A DNA stretch of 64,000 nucleotides from Datnioides undecimradiatus. Its lineage: Eukaryota > Chordata > Actinopteri > Lobotiformes > Datnioididae. Below, in pieces: positions 32,601-46,476 of this stretch. Positions within the stretch are counted from its first letter, which is position 1, and every line of letters begins with the position of its first letter. A model generated the notes under the pieces. It was not told where the DNA came from and did no database searches. It worked only from the letters and a program-made list of their open reading frames with translations. Position numbers and translations under genes: made by a program. Where the stretch lies: assembly GCA_008933995.1 (NCBI GenBank), contig WARS01000064.1, positions 1-64,000 on the forward strand, in the 5' to 3' direction.

Positions 32601-35600
32601 TCCCGCCTTCGTGATATCACTGCTCACTTTAACTTTCATTTTGTACGTTTGTTTAGTGTGTTCGCCTTTCCTGCCTGCGGGCCTTCCCTAAACAGTATCA
32701 GAGGAACAGAATCTCAGGGGCTCAGCAGACTTTTCAAGTGCAAATCTGTGTGTGAAAGGGGGTCGGTCTTGTTCTACGGCCTTGACCTTGACCCTGACCT
32801 TTACACTGTGACCTTCTTCAAGTGTGACAACAATCTTTTAGCAACAATGCAAAATAAAAAACAATTTAAAAAAAATTAAAAACCTGAATGTACCCGGGTG
32901 AGTATTTAATGTATCACCCCTCAGAATTTAGACAGACAGATAAATACTTGATCCTGAGGGAAATGTAATAATCTCGTGTTATGTCATGTAATCTCACTGG
33001 GAGACTGACGCGGTTAAACACCTTGCTCTTGTATCACTTCTCTGTGAGAAGGCTAAACGTTAACGAATGATGGGTTAATCAAGTTCAGCTGCTTTAAACC
33101 CCAGACTGACTGTCACCTCTGATTCCAGTACAAATTAACACACAGCACCGCTAATATCAGCATAATAATATCCATATGTACAACTCACTCTTTGTTAACA
33201 GTTGTATTATCAGTGAGTTCCAAGGTCTTCATACCAGCATTGTGTAAACAAGATAACTTACTTCAAGGTCATATTGATCCTAATGACAGCAGTATCTCTG
33301 TCCATGATATACAACTTTGTTTTGTGTCAGTATTAACAGTCTGCTATGCATATTGTTTTATAAAAAATTGTTTTGCCCGCCACCTTTGACATGACAGGCA
33401 GTAAATTATGGAAGCCCATTTCCACCAGTAAAAAAAATATATGCTCAAGTCATAATTACAAGATAAAAAATCATAATTTTGACTTTTTATCTCATAATTA
33501 TGAGATACTTTCAAACAACAGTCAGGGTGGCAGGGTGAGGTGATTGTGAGCACATTGAGGACTAACGTGGCTTTAAAACAGATGAAATACTTAATTTGCC
33601 CTCTGATTCACCGGACAGAGCTGTCTGTCGACATGTGTGTGTAATCATTACGATTAAAAGCTGGTCACAGTAGGTGACGCAATATGATTAAACACAACTG
33701 AGAGTCAGAGCTGCTGTTTGTATTAATACTTACAGCTCATTACTGTTGACTGTTTCACTAAAGAACTGTTTTTAAAACAAATTAACTTCACATTCTTTAT
33801 GCCAAACAAATATATTATTGTACAGGTTATTAAGATTAAGATTAAGATATATACAGAATTTCCCACAGGGGATTAATAAAGTACTTCTATTCTATTCCAT
33901 TCTATCCTATTCGATTAAGATTAAGATTAAGATTAAGATTTCCCTTATTTGTCCCACAGAAGGGAAATTTGCAGACATGACAGCAGCAGTAGCAGATAGG
34001 AGAGGCATTAAGCAAAAATAAATAGATTGATAAGAAGAATATGAACAGTCAAGGTAAACAAACAATCAATAAGAACAATATAAATAACATATACCTGGCA
34101 GTATGAGGTAGAAGAAGTGTATTGCACTGAATGTTGCACATTTGACTGATGCAGTCAGTATAAATGAGTAGCCTCTCAGATTCCAGTAAGTGCAGTTTAC
34201 TAAGAATGTAATTATGAAGACATAGAATATACCTGAAGATGCATTTATACTCACAATAGTAGTATGTTAATACTATCTGTATTAATACAAATTCCAATGT
34301 TCTTCAAACCTGATCTTGTGGACCCACTGACCTGCATATTTCAGATGTTTCCCCTGTTTCAAAGCAAATTATTCAAATGATCGGCTCGCTGTGAATCTCT
34401 GCAGAAGCCATTAATCAGGTGTGTTGCAGCAGGGAAACATCTAAAACATGTTGGGCAGTGGGTCCCCATGACCAGGATGGAGAAACCCAGCTCCTCACCA
34501 TGTAATGTATTTAAATCAATACAACAGTGTGGGTACTCTGTCCTCCTCTGATTCGATGTTTTGCAGTGAACAAAATTCTCAAAACACTTCTGAACATGGT
34601 CAAAAGATGAATGGAAGGATGACCTTCCATTAGGCTGTGTTTAATGGAGGGAGAGATCAATGGATGCATGTAGATGGATGGAGGCAGTGAGCAGGAATTT
34701 GAATCAATGCATGAGTGAACTTGACAGGAAGTGCAGGAGAAAAGCATGGTTCATTTTATTGATTTGTTTGCTTATTTTCCCATGTGTCTGTCTGTCCATG
34801 TATCAGTGCATGTGGATATACACCTAGTGTGCATACAATATATCTCTGCTGACACATGCTGCACATTTCTTCCTTTCATCTTGTCATGTTTTTTTCTTTT
34901 TCTTTATTCCCTTTGTCTTTATTCTTACATTTTCCCATCCCTAACATCAACATTGCCTCCCTCTCTCACCCCTCTTTCCTTCTTCCCCCTGAATCATTGA
35001 ATAAATGCTTTGCAAGGCAGCCAAGTGCGTCCTAAAAGAATACTAGCGTTTCCATTTCTACAGCGAATACTTGCTTTGATTACTCGTCCTGGGACTGAGC
35101 ATCAGAGGCCACTTCCTAACATGATTCCAGTGTAAGTCCAGGTCAAAGCCCACCGCTAATTTAAGGCATGTGCAATAAAATGTCATCATAAACTCTGCTG
35201 GCCATCCATTTACCTTATCATCAATACATGGGTTGATACTGTGCATGAATGTCCCCGCCTGAGTGAGCTCTGACAATACAGCGCCTGAGACTGAGGCGTC
35301 ACTGAAGACTGTTCCTGGGTTTTGCCACTAGATGGCAATACATGACATGAAATAGAACACTGACAGTTCGCTCTTTGGTCTATCTCAACAATAATGAACG
35401 ATCTGAACAGACCACAGGCTCTCTTTATTTCCGCCATGAATCATAAATGTAACCAATCAGATGGACAGTCACCTGGAGGGAGAAATAAACAGACTGTTGA
35501 CTTGGATCTTGGACAGTGGCACCCTGTTGTCTGGTCTGAAATCACAGCTGTGGGGACATCCGTTCATCCACCCCAGACTTGCTCTCCTCTCTGGGCCTGG

Positions 35601-35870
35601 GATGGGTCACTGAGGGTGAGGGGGTGAGTTGGGAAAGACGGAGGGAGCTGTGTGTGAGGCTGAAGGGGGCGGGGAGGCCTGTCTTTTGGGATGGTGATAG
35701 GATGTTGACCCCCAGGCAGATGGTTTGAGGAGAGAGCAGTGAGTGTGTGGCTCAGTGCGTGTGGCTTTACCCGTCCCCTCCTCCACACTTCAAAGTGGGT
35801 AATCAATTAAATGCATCCTAACCCCCCCTCCTCATTCCATACCCGCCCTCACCCCTCCCTGTTGTCCATT
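32601..35870. other. Intergenic region with interspersed repeats
   Basis: No supported gene. It includes an inverted retroelement end near 32930-32970 (CTTGATCCTGAGGGAAATGT), an inverted-repeat-like block around 33450-33510 (TCATAATTATGAGAT motifs), a LINE-type tail at 33850-33910 with TATTC units, and GATTAA hexamer runs at 33836 and 33914. Other open frames lack recognisable domains. Confidence 0.5.
33836..33990 (+). repeat. (GATTAA)n runs with retroelement-like ends
   Basis: Hexamer GATTAA/AAGATT runs at about 33836-33850 and 33914-33942 flank a CCACAGGGGATTAATAAAGT end. A second common fish repeat beginning CTTATTTGTCCCACAGAAGG follows at about 33945. Confidence 0.55.
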
Positions 35871-35871
35871 G

Positions 35872-35940
35872 AGTCAGCAGATCCCCCCTGAGCAGATGCA
35901 GGCCCATGGTTATGACTCTGTGGGGATGTTTAGCATAACC
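35872..35940 (+). repeat. 69-bp exact direct repeat, copy 1
   Basis: Identical over 69 bp to 36855-36923, starting AGTCAGCAGATCCCCCCTGA and ending GTTTAGCATAACC. It is followed directly by a 13-G run (35941-35953). Confidence 0.95.
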
Positions 35941-36854
35941 GGGGGGGGGGGGGCCTCGTCAGATGGTATACTTTATTTTTGCAACAGCTGATATGATATC
36001 ATGTCGTGTAATGAGTTTGTCTGCAACTGATGGAGTTACAACTTCTCCAAATCCAATGCAGAGCAGGAATGAGCTGCTAACGCCGCTAACAGCACATGAT
36101 ATATATAAAAAAGAGCGAGTCTTTAGTTGCTGTGTAGAGCAATACTGTCAGCCATTTTCCCTCCAAATTCACATGGGATGGGGGGGCGGGGAGGGGGTGA
36201 ATGCACACATGTGTGTCAGTCTGCTCTTTCTGAATGTGTGAGTCATCGAGCGACCACCCACATACCTTCAGTATGTGTGTGTTGCCTGCCAATGAGTCCC
36301 CGTAGACTCCAACCAATCACAATTGACCACTATATGTTAATATCCAGCTGCTAGCTGACAGAGCCCCCTCCACATTTGGCTGAATTCATGCTTTCAAATG
36401 GCAGGAGCAGACCACGGGGCACAGAGAGGAAAAAACAGATAAGCAGGGGGCTGGAGGTCAGGACGGAGACAACGGTGAGCGACAAAAACAAGGACATCAA
36501 AGAGAAAAAGATAGGTAACCTGAACAGATGAGCGCATAAAACAATATGTGTGAACGTGAGTTTATATAAAGCAAAAATAACCTGCAACATACACTGTCTG
36601 TATACAGGTGTGGTGCTGCTGGGCTCAGTTCAAAGATTCATAGTCACAGATTATGTGGGTCATTGACTCTTTCTTTGCCGTGTGATTGCATAACGCTGCG
36701 AATGTGTGACAGTGCATTAGGCAGGACAGGTCTGTGGATGGTTCTGTCAAGTTTAGTCAACAAAAACAGGTCTGTGTAAGGCAGTTGGCTAAAAACCAGG
36801 AGGACGCATGATGTTCATACATGCAGCTCGAGCAGTGATGCTTGCAGAGTCGGT

Positions 36855-36923
36855 AGTCAGCAGATCCCCCCTGAGCAGATGCAGGCCCATGGTTATGACT
36901 CTGTGGGGATGTTTAGCATAACC
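36855..36923 (+). repeat. 69-bp exact direct repeat, copy 2
   Basis: Second identical copy, 983 bp downstream of the first. The flanks differ on both sides, so this is a local duplication of the short segment only. Confidence 0.95.
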
Positions 36924-37386
36924 AAGGAAGTGGGGGGTGGGGTTATGTATAGATTGTACAGACCAAACTCACTGTGTTGACTTACACTCAGTTGCAAACA
37001 AAGGGTCATTCGTGTTTTCTGTAGGAAGTCAAAAGATTCAAATGTAAACACATGGTGAAGTGTGAATCATGTCACCGATGCCATGTGACACATCTTACTC
37101 CATTGTATCCTGTATGTGTTTGAACATGGATCATTCTGAGACGGCTTTAGTTTATCTTTGACCTAAATGATCATCTAGTACAGTAGTAACAGCCACAACG
37201 TCAGCGGAACATATTTCCTCCGACATTCAGTCTCCTGACATCCAACAAAAGCAGCATCTTCCAGACACCTTCACCATTAACTGGAGGAGCTGCTCAGAGT
37301 GAGTGAGTGAACCTTGTGCTGAGTATACATCAGCCTTCACCACTCCTCTCTCCCTATACCATCTGTATGTAGCCGTGGCAGGCGGC

Positions 37387-37400
37387 GTTGCTATGGCGAC
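37387..37400. promoter_or_regulatory. Possible RFX X-box
   Basis: GTTGCTATGGCGAC differs at one position from the X-box consensus GTHNYYATRRNAAC and lies in a short CpG-richer patch (about 37370-37450). No coding exon is recognised next to it. Confidence 0.35.
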
Positions 37401-40400
37401 ACGCTCCCATTTTCCTCTCCGACGCCGGATCCATCCGGAATGGTGCTCAGATAGCATGCTCAGATCCGGAGCTGCAGGAGGAAAGGGTATTATGGTATGG
37501 ATCCCATGTGGACAGAGGCGGGGAGGTTTTCGGTGACAGTGCGGTGCAGGCAGGCATTGATCTCTATGCAACATACATGTACACACACAAGACTTATTAC
37601 AGCAGCATACAGGGGAAAACAGGCATCAGGGACATCTACTAGAGGGCATTAATATCTGTGTAAGGTGAAAAGGTGAACTGAAGGGAAACCCACAGCCACT
37701 TTCCACTGGCTTCATATTTATTTTTGTAGTACTGGCTACAAACAACATCATAAGATTAAAAATTATTACTAAATTACACTCATAACTTGTTTCTTGTGAA
37801 GAGTTCCTATAATGTAAATATATTACAAATGAATTTATCTGAGCTCAGACAGAAAAGATCCACAAAGCAAAGCCGTAACTTGATGATGAATATGGGTTTG
37901 AACGAATTAAACGAGGGCCAGTGTGGACTAGGTGCAGTAAGATGTCTTAGGGAACAACTGATTAGCGATGTCACTGCATGGTCAGGAGTCATGGGTGGAA
38001 GACACAGCACTTACTGTTTCCTCATTAGGCTATGGTTAGCAATCTGAGCACCAACGCCCACAAAGGTCACCTCTTGGTTTGGATGAACAGACAAGCGGTA
38101 GTAAGCAGTTACTAGTGTTTTTGAAATCAAACGTTGTGTCTGTAGGAGACTGCAGATGGAGAAGAACAACCACCATCTGTACAGCACCTGGGGAACTGGT
38201 TCATCAAGTCTACCGCAGGAAATACACCTATAAACAACAAACAGTTAAAGTCGTGAGGAGAAGCAGCGAGATGGAGAGAGTGATATGGAAGATGTCGCTC
38301 AGCTGAGTCTATCTGTTCTGGTGGAAGTCGGCACAACGCTGGCACAGAGATGAAGCTCTTCTCTGATCCCAGTGAGGATCACTGAGTGTGTGGATCCATG
38401 ATGATGATGACGAGCCACACAGTTTACACCAATGATGAACAGCACAAAGTAAACATGGGTATGTTTCTGCTCATCAGTGACAACATTTATGATGATGTTG
38501 ATTAGTGCAAGTTTGTACTTGTACTTCTTTTCAACTAATTGTAAGTGTAGATTTCTCGGTGTGAACCTGTGTTTGTTTTTAAGCCTTGAATTTTGTGCTA
38601 TGTGCAGCTTCTGGATAATCACAAGTTGAACATTTTCAGGTCCAATAAAACTAGTGAAGGTCAGTAGAGTCTCTAAAGGTCCTCATCTTTGTCCTTCACT
38701 CTTGTTCTAATACATGATGGAGTTAACAGTTTATATCAAATGTGCATTATAAAAAATGCATTTAACACCTTTTTCATTCATTCAAAGAATGGAGCAAGAG
38801 TTATACAAGTCCTCCCACACAGAACATGTCATGTAAAACTTCCCTTTAACACGTGGAACCTCTGGAGAGGCAACAGGCAGTTTACTACAGCTGCTGGAGG
38901 GCGCGGTCGCTTCAACATAAATAATGTTGCACGTCTGCAAGTGTGTGTTTATTACTATCACTTAGCAGGTGTGTTGGTGGTGACCTGACAAAGTTCAGTG
39001 TGGAGCGTGAAGTTATCTTGATGAGAAGTTAAACAATATTAAACATTTAACCACAGTTGGCGTTTACGTTGGGCCCCGGGGGCGACTCATCGTCATAACT
39101 GACATAACGACATGCTGCAAAGATGTACCCAGTCCCAGCATGGATTCCCCTGTAGAACAAGCTGCCTGCGATCATCCGAAGCATCACATATCTGGATTAT
39201 CACCCTGCACAATGTGTTTCACTTGGTAGGAGTTGCTCTCTTTACATGCCAGCAGCAGCCAAAAATTATGTTCTGCCAAAAAAAAGAGAAAAAAATAGAA
39301 AAAGTAGTTTGGAGCAGCACGGAGAAATATCAGTTCAGCTGGAATTAAAAGGATATATATGAGACCATGCACAACAATTTAGGAATTGTATGACATTTTA
39401 TTAAAAGATAAATCTTTTCTTTTCAGAAACTTTTCATTTTCTGCAAGAATCATACGCAAAACTAACCCATGTTGCCTGCAGAGAGTTCACTGCACCTTAG
39501 CCAAAGACAACAAGGGTAAATATACAAGTGAGCTGAAAATACACACATTGAGACCACGCACACAGGGAAACCATGGCAACTGCAAGCATGTCCGAGCTGT
39601 GTTCAGCGCTTTTTAGCGTCCCCTGGAAACATCTGCACTGTCAGTTTGTGTGTTTGCTTGAGCCATGTGAACCTGCAGCTCTTTTGGGTTGTCACACAGA
39701 TGAAGATGTGCTCCTATAGTTTGCTTGTGCTGTGTCCGTGTGCATTTTGCTAAGCAGCCGCATGTTACATGATAATACATAGGACAGCCAGTGCTCATGT
39801 TAAATGAATCATACTGACTTTATACTGACTTTATGTCTCTGGACCAGCCGTACACATGTCATAGGCTTTATTATCAAAAGAAGCTCTGGTTTTCACATCT
39901 TACATCTTATTTTGGTGGGTTTGGCCACAGGTTTATTGGTTGAATCAACACAATTCTCCTTGAAGAAAGAAGTGGTGACCCAATGACATCAAAAAAACAT
40001 CTGACCGCTCAAGAAACACAATCGATTGGACAATCACACCGGATGTAATCAAAACAACTGGTTATCCTCATCAGCAAAACCTCTTGATTTGGAAACCAAA
40101 TGCCCAAAACAAAAAAATAATGCAAAGCACTAATGAGACCAGGTCAGACTTTACTGTGTGTTACATTTGACACTTATTTTAGTTCACATCTCTGTCATCA
40201 ACTGGATGAGCCCAGTGTTGGTATTTCTCATAGGTGTGATGAACAAAAATATGAAAATAAAATCTAAATTGTAATAAATTGGAATTATCCTTAAAGTTTG
40301 TGGGTTATTTAGGAATAATCTGCTCAGACATGATGTTGGTCATCCTCTTTGTAGACTTAACTTTCATCATCCACGTCTTTTTTCATACTCCGACTGGATT

Positions 40401-41667
40401 AATCCCATGTGACAGAAAGGAAAGTTGAGCAGAAGAAGAACATGGAGAGAGAAGCGCCACCAGCCTTCTCTGCTTCTCCCTGCTGTCTTCACGGGGAATT
40501 TCCCATCTTGTTTTGTCACATAATCGCCTGTGGAACAAAGAAAACCTGCAAATGATAGTCGGATACGTGTGAGTGAAACCTAAAAATGACCGGCAGAGAG
40601 AAAACACATGGATATTTAAAACCATGGCCCGACAGCAGGTGGAGTTTTTCCTTTCATTTGGACTGGGAACAGTTTTCCCCTTGTTATCCAGTGACGTTCA
40701 CAGAGAGTAGCAGATGATTAAATCAGTCACTCATTAAAACTTCAATAGCCTTTCGTTGAGGCACACTCGATTAAACACTTAAACACTCCTGGCCTGCAAT
40801 AAATAAATATCAATTATTAAAAATATTGCGTCCTTAATAAAGATTTATAAAGTTTAAAGTTTAACCAAACATATCTTTACTCAGTGTTGACTTACTAGCT
40901 TGTATGTATGGATTCTAACCTGACTGCATATAAAGAATTTCACAACTTTTATTTTTAATCAATTTATACATGTATTATTTACATAAAGCTGCTTTTAAAA
41001 ATATATATATATTAAATTAATACATGGATCAAATAAACATCCTTTTAGATTCACAGTTACATGAAAAATGCATTTGAAATGTCTAATGAATAATTATATA
41101 TCTCCTTTGGGAGGAGGAAATAATAATTTTATTTTGAAATGGAATCTTTAAATCTATTTAAACAAATTTGCCGAACAAGCGTTTTTTATTTTTATTTTTC
41201 GGTGTTTCATTAACTAATGTGTCTGCCCGTGTCTCCATCTCACTGCTCATGTATTTCCTGCTTCAGTCACGTACGCTTCAGGTTTCTCACGTTTAAAAAG
41301 ATGGAAGTGGGGGCAGTCAGCCTTTATTCACTTAATGACCTAACCCTGACTAACACCATCAATATGTCAGTCATCAAGAGTGTAAATACAGCTTTGCAGC
41401 TTCGTCTTTAACAGCCACATACTGTTGCTCATTCTGAAGTGGATCATTTTCTGGATTCCAGCTCCAGTCTTCTGGATTGAACCTGTGTAATTGTGTAATT
41501 CTCACGGTTTAATGTGTGTTTTGTCATTTCTCCATCAGTCTCTCTCTCATCTCTACAGCTGTCTCAGGGATTGCAATTGCTGTATTTGTGATATCAGTGG
41601 AAAGTCTGTATTGATGCTTATTGAAGTTAATAACATTAGACTAGTGATGTGGTGCATCTTCATTAGA

Positions 41668-41670
<3 letters not shown>

Positions 41671-41699
<29 letters not shown>
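41671..41699. repeat. AT microsatellite
   Basis: Run of AT dinucleotides of about 29 bp. Confidence 0.9.
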
Positions 41700-41706
<7 letters not shown>

Positions 41707-41751
41707 ATAAACCTTTTTGCCCTATTAAGGAGCACGGAGCGTCCACCGGAG

Positions 41752-41800
41752 CCCAGCATCTCGCCCAGCATCTCGCCCAGCATCTCGCCCAGCATCTCGC
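41752..41800. repeat. 12-bp tandem repeat (AGCATCTCGCCC)n
   Basis: Four near-identical copies of CCCAGCATCTCG. The minus-strand frame through it reads repeated GEML, an effect of the repeat rather than a gene. Confidence 0.9.
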
Positions 41801-42840
41801 TCACCTCTGTGCCTGGACTTTTGTTTCCTGTCAGCATACTTTGATTTTCTCAACTAAGCACAGGACCATGAGGAGAAGAGAATAGAGGTATAGTGAGCAG
41901 ATGGACGATGATTCTCTCAGATCATCCTGAGGGACAAGGTACTAGTCGGTGCTAGGGGATGTTGCAGTAAAATGCAGAATGTCAGAAACACAGTGATATT
42001 TAAATAACAGCATCTGAGGAACGATTGATCAAGGAACATGGGCAAAGATCATTGGTCAGGTGTGAAAGGATGGAGTAAATCGCAGAGAGGAAAAGGCAGA
42101 AATTCCCAACAAAAAAAAAAATCATCTTCCATACTGAAACTTTTCCAAAGCTTCATCAAAGGTGATGTGTCAAAGCCACATCAGTCACCATAGCCTGTGC
42201 CCATTGAATCACAGTATATGTGGAAACAAGTTTATGCAGGATTATTTTCCCTAATGACACCAGGTATGATATTATTCATTAAGATCTAAAGTCATAACCT
42301 AAAATCAAAGAAGGAAATGTTCTTAATTATTGTTGCTCCGTTTGTTGTTATTAGACATTATACATTTAGTAGTCTTATACAGTTGTTTTTAACTGTATTT
42401 TGGTACTTTTATATGATCTCATATGATCTGTTTCACATGATTTTAATGTGTCTGTTTGACCTGGCCTCTGATTGGAGATGCAGCTGTGTTCAAACTGGTC
42501 GACCCTGGCACGATCCTAAATCACTCGGGAGCAGAGATCAGAAACCGTCTTGCATGATACTTAATTTTAAAGAACAAGGGCAAATTAGATTAACCACCAA
42601 ACACTACCCCGAGCAGCTTTAGATGTCACATCTAATACATTGCTGCTATGGACTGAAGTCTCAGTCCTCAGCCTGTAAGAGAGTGGTTCACAGAGAGGCT
42701 GCATTATATCCAGCAGCAACACTTTAAAGGTGTTTCTCTGCACCTATGCTGTGTTTTTCATTCCATTGTGTCAGATTGGTGTTTTTCTGTTGTTGTTGAT
42801 CATTGATCAACCCTGAGGACTATTGGTATTCTCATATCAT

Positions 42841-42842
<2 letters not shown>

Positions 42843-42882
<40 letters not shown>
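42843..42882. repeat. GT microsatellite
   Basis: Uninterrupted run of 20 GT units. Confidence 0.95.
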
Positions 42883-42884
<2 letters not shown>

Positions 42885-45100
42885 TTTTTACATGATTTTA
42901 ATCATTCCAATCTGGATCAATGGATTCCAAAGTCCTTTGGACCTAAAGGTCAATTTAAGGCAGCGGCTCTGTCCCTCTCCTCTTGCTCATTTGACTGTTG
43001 ATGAAGCTTCAGGGCAGTAACAGAGAATCCATATGGCTTAGTGAGACTGCACCCCATCACCCATCACCCCTCTCAGCCCAACTCCCCTCACTGTTGTGCC
43101 CCAGTCTGTCTTCCCGTGCATTCCTCCTTCTCCCAACCTGGAATTCCAGGGTTGTTTGAACAGAGCTCTCCCTCTGTTGCCACAGACAACCTCTGACCTT
43201 TTGGCCCACAGTGAGCGAAGTATGCAGGCGTGATGCCTGAACACTGGAATTCTTCACACGTCTCGGCTGTAAACTGCTGCTAAGAGACAAAGCCCCGCTG
43301 ATACCGATGAAAACACACAACACAACAGTCAGGTATCTGAAAATATGATGGCCATGATTTCACTTTACCTGTGCGTTCCACCCTGCAACACTCTCATATA
43401 TAAAGCTATGCTGCTCTGCGCAGTGGTTCAATGTAAAGTGCACTTATTCAGCTGTTTCAGGGCTTTTTAAGGTCTGATACCTCAGCACACACATTTCAAT
43501 ACTGTTTTTCACTTCTTCTGCGCTCAGTGAACAAGGAAAATATTGTACTTTTAATTTGACTAGATTTATTTGTGAGTTATAGTAATATTAAACATAACCT
43601 GCAACGCATTATGATTTTGATGATGATGATGATTAATTGTTAGAAATTAAACTGTTCAACAAACATGAATGAATGAAAAACTTTTTTATTTTATGTGCTG
43701 CTACTTTTACTTGAGCAAGGAATAACTGTTTCTACTGTCAATGCCTCTGTGTTGTTATACAGATATGGGAAATAAGCACATCACTTCAATATTTATGTAT
43801 GAGTTATACTCTACTGCAGACTGGAGGATCTATGATAAACAGATACATGTGATACATACAAGTGATAAACTATTTTCTTGTACTAATGTTTATAATGTTT
43901 ATTGGTGTATTTTTAAGAATTAGAATTGATCATTTTGATGGTCTATGAGGATAAGAAATAGAGTTCACAGTGAATTTAGACTTTGCAAAGAATTTAGGCA
44001 AAAAGAAGGAACATAGAGGGGTCAAGTTGTTTTTTAAACTCAATTACTAAAAAGAGAAATTCAACTTTAGTGGATTTGTTGACATTTAGGACTTTCAGGA
44101 GAATCTCAAGACACAAAGATTCCTCTGATAAAATCTAAAAAACAGGTTTAGGCAGAAGATCATTTTATACTAAGAGTTCTTTTTTTGGGCTAACATGGAA
44201 AAGTTGATGTTGCACAGTTTCATGCAAATTACATCTTCAGGACATGGTTCCACGTTCCCAGGGCTGCTAAATAATTAACACAAATAGTGGACCATGCAGC
44301 CACCACAGTCATTCATTTCCTGTGTTTCTCTCCTTTTCATTCATATATATTAATTTAACCACAGTCATTTATGCAATGCAACATTCTATTGGACATTCAT
44401 TTGCACTTTCTTGTGGATTTGTTTGATACAGGCTGCTTTGATGATGATAGGTTTAACGATCAACTTTTTATAAATCTGCTCATCATATTCCAATTTTAAA
44501 AAAATATGAAAAATATAAGGAACATTTCTGTGCTTTAAAAAAATGCACATTGTGAATGTTATTTCACTCTGGCAGGCCTGCAGTGAATTGCTAGGCACAC
44601 AGGCCTACAGAGAGGGCTGCTGCAACAAAACAATTATTCCATAACTTTAACTAAAGAGAAAAATAACAAAAACACAATTATTATAGAGAATTAACCGTTT
44701 CGAATAAATCTGATTGGACCATTATGATTGTTGTCACAAGAGAATCCAAAAAAGAGAAAGAAGTTTTGTTATCTTTGATTTATCCCCCCTCAGAGGTTAA
44801 AGGCAGTAGGTTGGATATTGTTAAATTCTCCAGGATGAATCATTTGAACCAGGCTCCTGGCGTTTTGAAATTCGTTAAATATAATTCTGTCGGACATATT
44901 GACACTGAAATCCCCCGCTGTGGACGCTGTGTAAGAATTATTATTTGACCTTTTATACTTTTATTCATGGCGTTAATCCTGTCAAGTCCATTAGTTTGGC
45001 CTGTCCCGGGCTAAGTGAAGCCCTGGTTGATCTAAACTGGTTTGGTCAGTGCTAAGCACCGTACAACATGTGTGGTCCAGCAGCCTCCTGGGTTAACCCT

Positions 45101-45975
45101 TTTTCTGGCGTCTCGCTCCGCGGCGCCAAATCAAACGTGTCATTTCTTTCTCACGCACACGCGCGCGCACACGGAATAAAATCAATTCCACACGTGCAAT
45201 TAATCTACAACATGCGTGGGGTTTACTTTAAGCAACGGTAACCAATACACAGAGCTATAGAAGCCCGACACGTCCTCAGCCTGTTACTCCGCCGGAAAAT
45301 ATAGTCCCTCGGCGGTACAGAGATAGACCTTTTTTGGTATGTTGCCATGGTTACGAAGTCTATACGTCGTGAATTGACCCAGAATTTACACCGAGCGGAC
45401 CTATTTTAGTATTTTGGTGTCCACAGGTTTATGTTGCATTCATGCAGCACAGGATTAAACCCGATTACTGTGAAGTGAACAGCTCCAGTAAAGAAGAGTG
45501 TTTAACCAGACGTTTACTGTGTTGTTTAGCAGGCTGCTCGGCGTTTAACATTTAATACAGACTACAAAGACACTTTTAATAGCCTTTGCCACATTTAATG
45601 AGACCTCCACCATAGAGCTAAAGAAAAGCCGTGTCCGGTCGTGTTTGTTTTCTATTTGTCACCGCGTTTTCCTGGCGTTCTCTACGATGTTCGCTTCACT
45701 GAATGTCAGCATGTTACCAAATTGTCCAAACGGGATTTCCTATCTTTCGCACGTCACCTGAACACAGCACCAAAGCTCAAACATTAAGGCACGCCCACGG
45801 GAATGCCAGAGGGCCGAGCCCCGCCTCTCTCCAGGATTACCATTCAAAAACACACGGATCTGCGGCTGGGAGGGGGGCACGTAGGGAGGCGGGCGGGAGC
45901 ACAAAGCTGCACGGACTGTGACAGCAGAGAGCCTCCAGCTCGTCCATTAGAAAGCATCAACTTCCATCTGAGGTA
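45101..45975 (+). promoter_or_regulatory. CpG-rich promoter-like region, possible noncoding exon
   Basis: CpG-rich patches at about 45110-45190 and 45780-45920 stand out from AT-rich surroundings, with GC-box-like CCCCGCCTC and GGCGGGCGGG motifs. An RFX X-box-like site lies at 45341-45354. A plausible donor (CTGAG/GTATAG) sits near 45974. No coding exon can be tied to it. Confidence 0.4.
45341..45354. promoter_or_regulatory. Possible RFX X-box
   Basis: GTTGCCATGGTTAC is a near-perfect X-box (one position off the GTHNYYATRRNAAC consensus) within the CpG-rich zone. Confidence 0.45.
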
Positions 45976-46459
45976 TAGCTCATACACGGCCCTGTCGTGG
46001 ATTGTGCATATTGTTTTACACACAGGTTTACTGGTGAATAAAAAGTCAATAAATTAAACGCCACAGTGGGTGATCAGTTGGTGATCATTTAAATACATTT
46101 CAGTGATTTAGCTTCTGAATTAAGTTTTTTGTTTGTTGCATCTGAGAAAACTTATTTTTCTTTTTTTTGTTAGATCTTCTTTTTTGTGTTAATTATACAA
46201 CACAGCCAGCTGCTCCAGACTATTCACACCACTGTATCCAGAACAGTGTTCTGGTTTTAAAGCTGTGCTGTGGGCAAGACATGCACCTGTGAAGAAGCCA
46301 AAATCAAATCAGCATTGTGGTGGACAGCGAGGTCACAATATACACAATATTACACCAGGAGCAGTCAGCACGGCATTATAAACACTACAATATGGTGTCA
46401 GCCACAGCCAGACTGCTGTGTGCCAACAGAAGTCCAAAAATAAATAAAATAAATAAATA

Positions 46460-46476
46460 AACCCTAACCCTAACCC
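46460..46476. repeat. Short interstitial telomere-like repeat
   Basis: AACCCTAACCCTAACCC, fewer than three units of the vertebrate telomere hexamer, directly after a TAAA-rich run. Confidence 0.8.

Larger units (their letters stand above)
36924..45100. other. Long intergenic (or intronic) stretch without a supported gene
   Basis: AT-rich sequence with AT (41671-41699) and GT (42843-42882) microsatellites and a 12-bp minisatellite at 41752-41800. Open frames are short and lack recognisable domains. Conserved noncoding elements could exist here but cannot be judged from one sequence. Confidence 0.5.

Noticed and set aside
41752-41800. CRISPR-like array
   Set aside because: Units are contiguous with no spacers; this is a vertebrate minisatellite.
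41553-41837. Minus-strand frame with repeated GEML
   Set aside because: Product of a 12-bp minisatellite and an AT microsatellite.
46460-46476. Telomere or chromosome-end signal
   Set aside because: Under three CCCTAA units inside ordinary sequence; too short to mark an end or fusion.
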